Of a DNA stretch of 5,320 bases, positions 1 to 5,320 are shown one piece after another (the first letter of the stretch is position 1; every line of letters begins with the position of its first letter). The position numbers and the translations under genes were made by a program. The stretch lies in NCBI GenBank assembly GCA_044238875.1, contig JBIICM010000174.1, positions 1 through 5,320 on the forward strand, given 5' to 3'. The notes below the pieces were generated by a model. The model did no database searches. It was not told the DNA's origin and saw only the letters and a list, made by a program, of their open reading frames with translations. The DNA comes from JAIBAI01 sp044238875. GTDB taxonomy: Bacteria; Bacteroidota; Bacteroidia; M30B66.

Positions 1-22
1 AATCCAGTAATGCCGCACATGC

Positions 23-2683
23 TTAGTTGGTCGCTGCTTTTTGCTGGTTTCTCCTGAAAAGGAAAATCAGATATGCCAGTGCACAAACAAGCAACACTGA
101 AGAACTTGCGTAGGCTACCATTTCTGTGTTCTGGTAAACAGCCGGTTCAAAGCGGAACTCAATTTCATGCTTTCCGGCAGGAATTGCCATTCCGCGCAAA
201 ATATAGTTGACGCGGAAATGAGGCGATTCTTTTCCGTCAATAAATGCTTTCCAGCCTTTGGCATAGTAGATTTCAGAAAAAACCGCCACCTGACTGGTAC
301 TGGCCGAACTGGAATAGACCAATTTGTTTGGTGCGTAACTGTTTAAACGAATGCGAGCAGTAGAATCAACGGCAGTATTTTTTGGCTTGATCACTTCACT
401 GAAGCGCTCATCAACTATTGCAACCTTACCTGGGTCAATGCCCCTGACAGCCGCAATTTCTTCATCAGCATTTTTTACCATTTTCACCTCGTTAACAAAC
501 CAGGCATTGCCTTTTGCAGCCTTATTTACTATTGGCGGAGCCTTTTCATTATAAATAATGTATCGGGTATTGAGCATGTTTAATGCATACAGTTGCTGAA
601 GCCCGGTTTGCATGGCTGAGTCAGATAGGGTTCCATTCAGGATGCGGTAAATTGCATTTTTGTTTGAGTCAAGATGAAACTCAATAAACTCCTGATATCG
701 CTCAAGCTTGGCAGCACTGTAACCTCCCACCGATTTATGAAAGAATGAAGTGCCGGCATCATTAAAAATACCCGCCCGGGCGGTAAGATTCAACACCCTG
801 TAATTGGTAGAACCTAACAATGCCCTGAAACGGTATTTTGCATCCTCGGCGGCTTCGTTTTTGTTTTTACTCCTTTTTTGTTCCGGATAGCTTTGCCTGT
901 ATATATCGAGTCTTTGCTTAAGGCCCGGATCGTTTTTTAATTCCATTTGATAAATGGCCTCATCGGCGGCAGATGGCGTAAAGGGTATTTCAGCTTTAGC
1001 AAGAGGAATGAAATCTTTCTTATTGATGTATCGTTTGTCAACCGACCACAAATCGCCAATAATCAGTAAACCTGCTGAAATGGCTAAAACTACTACCGGG
1101 AATCTGAAACGGTCATAAGCCCAAACGAGAGCAGCTCCGAACAGTATAAATCCGAAGGCCCTCAGTGCATCCGCCTTGAAAATCGCGATGCGCACAGCTT
1201 CCAGACTGCTCTGCATTCCGCTCATCCAGCCCTCGGCAGCATTGCCGTCTAAGCCATTCTGTTTCAAAACCTCTGTGATCTGGCTGGCAATAGCCGGGTT
1301 CAGATAGTCAAAGCTGAAAAAGCTATCCGGCATTAAGTAAAACAATAAACTTAAACCGCCCGTCAAGGCAAATGCGGCGATAAATTCCCGCTTTTTAATT
1401 TTGATAATGCCCGGATTTTTAATCACCTCATTTAACCCGAGAATGGCAAGCAGCGGAATAAGAAAATCGGTAATGATGAGTGTCATTTTAACAGCTCTGA
1501 ACTTATTGTAAAGCGGAAATGTGTTGAGCATAAAAACCGAGAAACCCTCGGCATTTTTACCCCATGACAGGATAATCGCAAGCAGTGCAGTGCCCAAAAT
1601 GGCCCAGCGGATCGGATTGCTTACTAAAAACAAGGCAAGAACAAAGAGAAAGCAAACAAAAGCACCTGCATAGAATGGGCCTGTAGTTGAGGTTTCAGAC
1701 CAGTACTGAGGTAGCTGTGAAATCATGCCCCTGTATTGTTCATCCGCTTCCTTAAGGGCTGACTTCTGAGAAGCAAGGTCAAGATTGGATGCGCCTCCAT
1801 AAACATTGGGAATCATGTAGGAAAACGTTTCGCCAATACCATAGCTGTAGTCAAGCGCATAATTTTTATCAAGCCCCCCCTCATCCTTGTTTTTCTTGGT
1901 GGTCAGTTCAGATTTTCCGCGTATTGAATCCTTGCCATAATCGTATATGGTATAGAGTGACGAACTGTTTGTAAGCAAACCAAACAGGCCGGCAATGGCA
2001 ACCGCAGCGAAGGATTTGCCATATTCCGGGATTTTTTTTCTGACAATAGCATACACCAGCTGGGCAATGGCATAGAAGCCCAGTATGAAAGAGAGGTAGT
2101 AGGTAACCTGAAGGTGCCCTGCCTTTATCTGCAGACTCAGGAATATTGCAGTGATCAGCGCACCCGCAAAGGTTTTTCCGTTAAAAGTCATGATGATTCC
2201 GGCAAATACCCATGGCATCCATGAAATGCCGTCAACCTTTGACATGTGACCTGCCTCCATTATTAGCAGGTTATAAGTACTGAAGCAATAGGCGGCAGCT
2301 CCCGCTACTGCAAGAGGTGGTCGAACCTTCAATACCAGCAGTAAAAAGTACATCCCCAGCATCAAAACGAACATTGAATCTGCTGGCCGGGGCAATCCGA
2401 TCTTTATGAATTTTCCGACATACTGAACAATATTGCCATGGTAAACTACCGAGATCAGATAGCCCGGCATCCCGCCAAACATACTGTTGGTCCAAATGGC
2501 TTCCTCACCTGTGCGCTCTCTGTAATCGGCCAGTTCATTCGACATCCCTTTATGTTGCTCTATATCATCCATCCTGAGCGTTTTTTTATCAAGCAACTCA
2601 GGGAAGTAGATAAAAATCAGGCAAATGAATATCACAACAGCTCCCAGATGGGGCAGCATTGAACGAAAATTGAACTGCTTCAT
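23..2683 (-). CDS. YfhO-family polytopic membrane protein, GT-C-like, 886 aa
   Basis: A complete reading frame on the minus strand, ATG at 2683-2681 to TAA at 25-23. By eye it has one N-terminal membrane helix (about residues 12-28), a first extracytoplasmic loop with an acidic pair D39-D40, then many further helices (about 104-118, 124-141, 159-167, 173-185, 195-214, 225-238, 339-354, 360-373, 403-417, 434-451, 508-523, 528-545). A large soluble domain follows (about 550-850), then a final helix (856-876) and a basic tail. Motifs I associate with YfhO proteins of Bacteroidota include SMFGGMPGY (67-75), GHMSK (145-149), KAGHLQVTYY (187-196), FPLYNKFRAVKM (389-400) and a C-terminal segment with KGWKAFIDGK and PAGKHEIEF. 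An acidic pair in loop 1 of a multi-helix protein fits GT-C lipid-linked glycosyltransferases. YfhO of Bacillus subtilis is implicated in lipoteichoic acid glycosylation; Bacteroidota lack that polymer, so substrate and role here are unknown. The ATG is the first possible start: an in-frame TAA lies about 30 bases upstream with no ATG, GTG or TTG between. No Shine-Dalgarno is visible; a T7 run precedes the start. Confidence 0.9.
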   Translation of the reverse strand: MKQFNFRSMLPHLGAVVIFICLIFIYFPELLDKKTLRMDDIEQHKGMSNELADYRERTGEEAIWTNSMFGGMPGYLISVVYHGNIVQYVGKFIKIGLPRPADSMFVLMLGMYFLLLVLKVRPPLAVAGAAAYCFSTYNLLIMEAGHMSKVDGISWMPWVFAGIIMTFNGKTFAGALITAIFLSLQIKAGHLQVTYYLSFILGFYAIAQLVYAIVRKKIPEYGKSFAAVAIAGLFGLLTNSSSLYTIYDYGKDSIRGKSELTTKKNKDEGGLDKNYALDYSYGIGETFSYMIPNVYGGASNLDLASQKSALKEADEQYRGMISQLPQYWSETSTTGPFYAGAFVCFLFVLALFLVSNPIRWAILGTALLAIILSWGKNAEGFSVFMLNTFPLYNKFRAVKMTLIITDFLIPLLAILGLNEVIKNPGIIKIKKREFIAAFALTGGLSLLFYLMPDSFFSFDYLNPAIASQITEVLKQNGLDGNAAEGWMSGMQSSLEAVRIAIFKADALRAFGFILFGAALVWAYDRFRFPVVVLAISAGLLIIGDLWSVDKRYINKKDFIPLAKAEIPFTPSAADEAIYQMELKNDPGLKQRLDIYRQSYPEQKRSKNKNEAAEDAKYRFRALLGSTNYRVLNLTARAGIFNDAGTSFFHKSVGGYSAAKLERYQEFIEFHLDSNKNAIYRILNGTLSDSAMQTGLQQLYALNMLNTRYIIYNEKAPPIVNKAAKGNAWFVNEVKMVKNADEEIAAVRGIDPGKVAIVDERFSEVIKPKNTAVDSTARIRLNSYAPNKLVYSSSASTSQVAVFSEIYYAKGWKAFIDGKESPHFRVNYILRGMAIPAGKHEIEFRFEPAVYQNTEMVAYASSSVLLVCALAYLIFLFRRNQQKAATN

Positions 2684-2700
2684 GCCAAAAAAATGAGGGG

Positions 2701-2708
2701 TAAAGATA
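2701..2708 (-). promoter_or_regulatory. Possible -7 element for the yfhO-like gene (weak)
   Basis: Read on the minus strand this is TATCTTTA, matching the Bacteroidota -7 consensus TAnnTTTG except for the last base. It lies 17 bases before the start codon, which would give a leader of only about 10-14 nt. No TTTG-like -33 element is found at the usual spacing. It is the best leftward candidate I found, but weak. Confidence 0.22.
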
Positions 2709-2746
2709 TTGATTTAAGCAAGAGTCGCTACCCATTTGATTATACT

Positions 2747-2759
2747 ACTGATTTTCAGT
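2747..2759. repeat. Small inverted repeat in the divergent spacer
   Basis: ACTGA, a TTT spacer, then TCAGT form a perfect 5-bp inverted repeat. It lies about 64 bases from the leftward start codon and about 59 bases upstream of the rpoD -7 candidate. It could be an operator half-site pair or chance; the arms are short. Confidence 0.25.
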
Positions 2760-2817
2760 GCGATATATAATTGCCCGGATTTGTCAAGTAAACGCTGTTT
2801 TCTGATGAATTATTTAT

Positions 2818-2825
2818 TACTTTTG
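2818..2825 (+). promoter_or_regulatory. rpoD promoter, -7 element TAnnTTTG
   Basis: TACTTTTG is an exact match to the Bacteroidota primary-sigma -7 consensus TAnnTTTG, placed 40 bases before the rpoD ATG. Transcription would start around 2829-2833 and give a leader of about 35 nt. The -33 region has only a T-rich stretch (TGTTTT at 2796-2801), not a clear TTTG. The match and position are seen directly; promoter activity is inferred. Confidence 0.5.
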
Positions 2826-2865
2826 CAGATTCATTTTTGACCCCTGTAAAAATTCACGAAAACCT

Positions 2866-3729
2866 ATGAGGCAGCTAAAGATTACAAAACAGGTAACCAA
2901 CCGGGAAACAGCTTCATTAGACAAATATTTACAGGAAATAGGCAAGGTAGAACTGATCACCGCTGAAGAGGAAGTGGAGCTTGCCCGCCGCATCAGGCAG
3001 GGAGATCAGGCTGCGCTGGAGAAGCTTACCAAAGCCAATCTGAGATTTGTTGTTTCTGTTTCCAAGCAATATCAGAATCAGGGCCTGAGTTTACCTGATT
3101 TAATCAATGAAGGAAACCTGGGTCTTATCAAAGCAGCTCAGCGTTTCGATGAAACAAGAGGTTTCAAGTTCATTTCCTACGCCGTTTGGTGGATTCGCCA
3201 GTCAATACTTCAGGCACTGGCTGAACAATCGAGAATTGTGCGCCTGCCATTGAATAAAATTGGTTCGATCAACAAGATCAACAAAGCTTTTTCAAAGCTA
3301 GAGCAGGAGTATGAGCGCGAACCGAGTGCCGAAGAAATTGCGGCCCTGCTTGAACTCACAGAGAATGATGTGAAGGAAAGCATGAAGAACTCAGGTCGTC
3401 ATGTTTCCATGGATGCTCCGCTGGTGCAGGGCGAAGAAAGCAACATGTATGATGTTTTGCGTTCTGGTGATAGCCCTAGTCCTGAAGCCGGATTGATCAA
3501 TGATTCCCTGCGCAGGGAGATTGACAGGGCCCTAAGTACCCTTACCTCACGCGAAGCCGATGTGATTAAATATTATTTCGGGTTAAACGGTGAGCACGCC
3601 ATGACTTTGGAAGAGATTGGTGAGAAGTTTGACCTTACGCGTGAACGTGTGCGTCAGATCAAAGAAAAAGCCATCCGCCGCCTGAAGCAAACTTCAAGAA
3701 GTAAAATACTGAAGACCTACCTGGGGTGA
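2866..3729 (+). CDS. rpoD: RNA polymerase primary sigma factor RpoD/SigA (Bacteroidota type)
   Basis: This gene encodes the housekeeping sigma factor, which directs RNA polymerase to most promoters. The 287-residue protein starts almost directly at region 1.2 (about 17-47, with SLDKYLQEIGKVELIT), so region 1.1 of proteobacterial sigma70 is absent; about 286-287 aa is the usual length for the Bacteroidota protein. Region 2 spans about 50-125: DLINEGNLGLIKAAQRFD (78-95) is the core-binding RpoD-box segment, and FISYAVWWIRQSI (102-114) carries the W108-W109 pair used in promoter melting. Region 3 is about 130-205. Region 4 is about 215-283, with the -35/-33-reading helix-turn-helix at about 247-273 (TLEEIGEKFDLTRERVRQIK). 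L115 stands where E. coli sigma70 has T440, a -12 contact, in line with the different -7 consensus. The ATG has an A-rich upstream sequence and no Shine-Dalgarno. It is divergent from the yfhO-like gene and codirectional with korA, 152 bp upstream of it. An alternative sigma factor is unlikely given all four regions and the length. Confidence 0.97.
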   Translation: MRQLKITKQVTNRETASLDKYLQEIGKVELITAEEEVELARRIRQGDQAALEKLTKANLRFVVSVSKQYQNQGLSLPDLINEGNLGLIKAAQRFDETRGFKFISYAVWWIRQSILQALAEQSRIVRLPLNKIGSINKINKAFSKLEQEYEREPSAEEIAALLELTENDVKESMKNSGRHVSMDAPLVQGEESNMYDVLRSGDSPSPEAGLINDSLRREIDRALSTLTSREADVIKYYFGLNGEHAMTLEEIGEKFDLTRERVRQIKEKAIRRLKQTSRSKILKTYLG

Positions 3730-3740
3730 TTTGATTCACC
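3725..3740 (+). terminator. Weak hairpin at the rpoD stop codon, possible terminator
   Basis: GGTGA (3725-3729, including the TGA stop) can pair with TCACC (3736-3740) across a 6-base loop. The sequence after it has scattered Ts but no continuous U-run, so as an intrinsic terminator it is poor. Some read-through from rpoD into korA cannot be excluded. Confidence 0.25.
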
Positions 3741-3797
3741 ACTTTGCTCCTATTTAATGTTGAGGTATGCTGCCAAAATTGTGCGGTTCAAATTATT

Positions 3798-3805
3798 TAC
3801 ATTTT
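3798..3805 (+). promoter_or_regulatory. Possible upstream korA promoter element (near-match)
   Basis: TACATTTT matches TAnnTTTG except for the last base. A TTG at 3779-3781 lies 16 bases upstream of it, slightly short of the usual spacing for a -33 element. It could be a second, upstream promoter for korA, or a chance match in AT-rich DNA. Confidence 0.2.
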
Positions 3806-3839
3806 ATTGTTAACTGTAAGTGAAATCAACAGTTTGATG

Positions 3840-3847
3840 TACATTTG
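3840..3847 (+). promoter_or_regulatory. korA promoter, -7 element TAnnTTTG
   Basis: TACATTTG is an exact match to the Bacteroidota -7 consensus, 34 bases before the korA ATG. Transcription would begin around 3851-3855, directly at the leader hairpin. I find no good TTTG -33 element at normal spacing; the nearest TTG (3808-3810) is too far. The position and exact match support it; activity is inferred. Confidence 0.48.
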
Positions 3848-3851
3848 TGGC

Positions 3852-3870
3852 TTTTCTGCGTAGCAGAAGA
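3852..3870 (+). other. Leader hairpin at the predicted 5' end of korA mRNA
   Basis: TTCTGC (3854-3859) and GCAGAA (3863-3868) are perfect complements around a 3-base loop, GTA. A G-U pair (3853/3869) and a T-A pair (3852/3870) can extend the stem to 8 bp. It ends 11 bases before the start codon and begins near the predicted transcription start. A stem here could protect the 5' end or affect ribosome access; it could also be an operator. It has no U-run and is not a terminator. Confidence 0.4.
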
Positions 3871-3881
3871 ATCCTGTTATA

Positions 3882-5320
3882 ATGGAACAAAATTCACTTA
3901 ATGTACCCGACGCAACAATACTGTTCGCCGGTGATTCAGGTGATGGTATGCAGCTGACCGGCAGTCAGTTTACCACCACCACAGCACTTTTTGGCAATGA
4001 TGTCAGTACTTTTCCGAATTTTCCTGCTGAGATAAGGGCTCCGCAAGGCACGCTGGCAGGCGTCTCCGGATTTCAGATAAGATTTTCAAGTGAGCAGATT
4101 TTCACGGCTGGTGATCAGTGTGATATGCTTGTGGTAATGAATGCAGCCGCTTTAAAGGCAAACCTTAAACAGTTAAAGGCCGGCGGCACCATCATCGCCA
4201 ACACCGAAGGCTTCGATGCTAAAAATCTCCGGCTTGCCAAATATCCCGAAGGAGCTCAGCCCCTTGAAGACGGAAGCCTTGATGCATACCGCCTTTTTAC
4301 CATTGATGTAACCCGACTTACCAAAAATACACTTGAGGGCAGCGGTTTGGGCACCAAGGAAATCGACCGGACAAAGAACATGTTCGTGCTGGGTTTTATC
4401 TACTGGATCTATAACCGCTCGCTGGACACTACCATCAGGTTTATTGAGCAGAAGTTTGCCAGACGGCCTGAAATTATTGATGCGAACATCAAAGCCCTGA
4501 AGGCGGGTTTCAACTATGGAGATACCACTGAAACCATGCTGCCCAGGGTGCAGGTCGAAAAGGCCAGGATCAGTCCGGGAACATACCGTAATATCAATGG
4601 AAATCCCGCAACAGCAATCGGACTTGTTGCAGCAGCGAGGAAGTCTGGCCTGAAACTTTTTTTCGGTTCTTATCCAATTACTCCTGCTTCTGATATTTTG
4701 CATGAACTTTCCCGCTACAAAGCTTTTAATATCGGAACATTTCAGGCAGAGGACGAAATTGCTGCCATCTGCTCTGCCATCGGAGCATCTTTTGGCGGTT
4801 CGCTTGCCGTAACAGCCTCTTCAGGTCCGGGTATTGCCCTGAAAACAGAGGCCGTAGGTCTTGCCCTCATGCTTGAATTGCCGTTGGTTATTATAAACGT
4901 GCAGCGCGGAGGTCCGTCAACAGGACTGCCAACCAAAACAGAGCAGGCCGATTTGTTGCAGGCAGTTTACGGAAGAAATGGCGAAGCGCCTGTTCCCGTA
5001 ATTGCCGCAATTTCGCCTTCAGATTGTTTTAATACAGTATTTGAAGCTTGCAGAATCGCCGTTGAGCATAGCACGCCGGTATTTTTTCTGAGTGATGGCT
5101 ACATTGCCAATGGTGCTGAACCCTGGAGGTTTCCAAAGGCGGCTGATCTTCCTGAAATCCGCCCCAATTTTGCGGGTAAACAGGCAGAAGGCGAAAAGTT
5201 CCTGCCCTACAAAAGAGACGAAAAGCTTTCAAGAAAATGGGCCATACCAGGTACGCCCGGATTAGAACACCGCATTGGTGGTCTGGAAAAGGAGCATGAG
5301 ACGGGTAATATATCCTATGA
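3882..5320 (+). CDS. korA: 2-oxoglutarate (2-oxoacid):ferredoxin oxidoreductase, fused gamma-alpha subunit, 3' end outside window
   Basis: The frame is open from ATG 3882 to the right edge: 479 full codons plus two bases, no stop. Homologues I recall run to a little over 600 aa, so roughly a fifth is missing. Residues about 12-200 are the gamma (acceptor oxidoreductase) domain, with FAGDSGDGMQLTG (15-27) and GLGTKEIDRTKNM (155-167). After a linker, the alpha (pyrimidine-binding) domain begins near 238: GSYPITP (262-268; YPITP is known to matter for activity in the Sulfolobus enzyme), AEDE (289-292; E292 probably the cofactor-activating Glu), TASSGPG (311-317), QRGGPSTGLPTKTEQAD (341-357) and PGTPGLEHRIGG (456-467). 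With a beta subunit (KorB, carrying thiamine diphosphate and an Fe-S cluster) the cytoplasmic enzyme interconverts 2-oxoglutarate plus CoA and succinyl-CoA plus CO2 using ferredoxin. Substrate choice depends partly on KorB, so another 2-oxoacid is possible. The start is fixed by an in-frame TAG at 3861-3863 with no earlier ATG. No Shine-Dalgarno is clear. korB is expected immediately downstream. Confidence 0.93.
   Translation, partial: MEQNSLNVPDATILFAGDSGDGMQLTGSQFTTTTALFGNDVSTFPNFPAEIRAPQGTLAGVSGFQIRFSSEQIFTAGDQCDMLVVMNAAALKANLKQLKAGGTIIANTEGFDAKNLRLAKYPEGAQPLEDGSLDAYRLFTIDVTRLTKNTLEGSGLGTKEIDRTKNMFVLGFIYWIYNRSLDTTIRFIEQKFARRPEIIDANIKALKAGFNYGDTTETMLPRVQVEKARISPGTYRNINGNPATAIGLVAAARKSGLKLFFGSYPITPASDILHELSRYKAFNIGTFQAEDEIAAICSAIGASFGGSLAVTASSGPGIALKTEAVGLALMLELPLVIINVQRGGPSTGLPTKTEQADLLQAVYGRNGEAPVPVIAAISPSDCFNTVFEACRIAVEHSTPVFFLSDGYIANGAEPWRFPKAADLPEIRPNFAGKQAEGEKFLPYKRDEKLSRKWAIPGTPGLEHRIGGLEKEHETGNISY

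Larger units (their letters stand above)
2684..2865. promoter_or_regulatory. Divergent intergenic spacer between the yfhO-like gene and rpoD
   Basis: This 182-bp AT-rich gap separates two divergently transcribed genes, so it must hold the promoters of both unless either is driven from elsewhere. It contains the candidate rpoD -7 element, a weaker candidate for the leftward gene and a small inverted repeat, each listed separately. I see no ORF, tRNA or riboswitch-like structure in it. Confidence 0.7.

Noticed and set aside
1..22. Possible terminator or neighbouring gene at the left edge
   Set aside because: Only 22 bases lie beyond the YfhO-like stop codon; too little to call either.
351..554. 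Plus-strand open frame of 67 codons
   Set aside because: It is antisense to the well-supported YfhO-like gene, with no independent support.
1789..2662. Other open frames of 61-74 codons on either strand (1789-1974, 2271-2495, 2438-2662)
   Set aside because: All overlap the YfhO-like coding frame and read as low-quality composition; no start signals or motifs.
2766..2773. TATAATTG on the plus strand as an alternative rpoD -7 element
   Set aside because: It differs from the consensus at one fixed position, has no -33 at proper spacing (TTTG at 2735-2738 is 27 bases away), and the exact match at 2818 is better placed.
2782..2787. TTGACA on the minus strand, a perfect sigma70 -35 hexamer
   Set aside because: No TATAAT-like hexamer follows at 16-18 bp (the 17-bp position reads ATCGCA), and Bacteroidota do not use this promoter type.
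3878..3883. TATAAT overlapping the korA start codon
   Set aside because: It would start transcription inside the coding region and belongs to the wrong promoter class for this phylum.
4173..4703. 176-codon open frame on the minus strand
   Set aside because: It lies entirely inside korA, which has clear family motifs in the plus-strand frame; the reverse frame shows no recognisable protein and is a shadow.
4742..5232. Two minus-strand open frames (4742-4936 and 5029-5232)
   Set aside because: Both are opposite the conserved alpha domain of korA and have no family-like sequence; shadows.

Overview
The window looks like ordinary chromosomal DNA from a member of the Bacteroidota (Bacteroidetes), probably not resolvable below phylum by eye. 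Three things point there: a short (287 aa) primary sigma factor without region 1.1, a long YfhO-type membrane protein with motifs I associate with Bacteroidota homologues, and exact matches to the Bacteroidota -7 promoter element (TAnnTTTG) upstream of two of the three genes. No start codon has a convincing Shine-Dalgarno sequence, as is usual in this phylum.

Layout. Bases 23-2683 (minus strand) encode an 886-residue polytopic membrane protein of the YfhO family with a GT-C-like architecture. A 182-bp divergent spacer (2684-2865) separates it from rpoD (2866-3729, plus strand), the primary sigma factor. A 152-bp gap (3730-3881) holds a weak hairpin at the rpoD stop codon, one or two candidate promoter elements and a small leader hairpin. 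Then korA begins (3882, plus strand): the fused gamma-alpha subunit of a 2-oxoglutarate (2-oxoacid):ferredoxin oxidoreductase. It stays open to the right edge of the window and is cut off there after 479 codons.

How the genes relate. The three genes look like separate transcription units and not one pathway: a membrane or envelope protein of uncertain function, the housekeeping sigma factor, and a central-carbon enzyme subunit. The link visible in the DNA is regulatory: the sigma factor encoded here should recognise the TAnnTTTG elements in front of its own gene and in front of korA. The korB (beta) subunit that would complete the enzyme is expected just beyond the right edge. I see no mobile element, CRISPR array, RNA gene, toxin-antitoxin or defence locus, and no convincing undescribed system; the findings are therefore modest.
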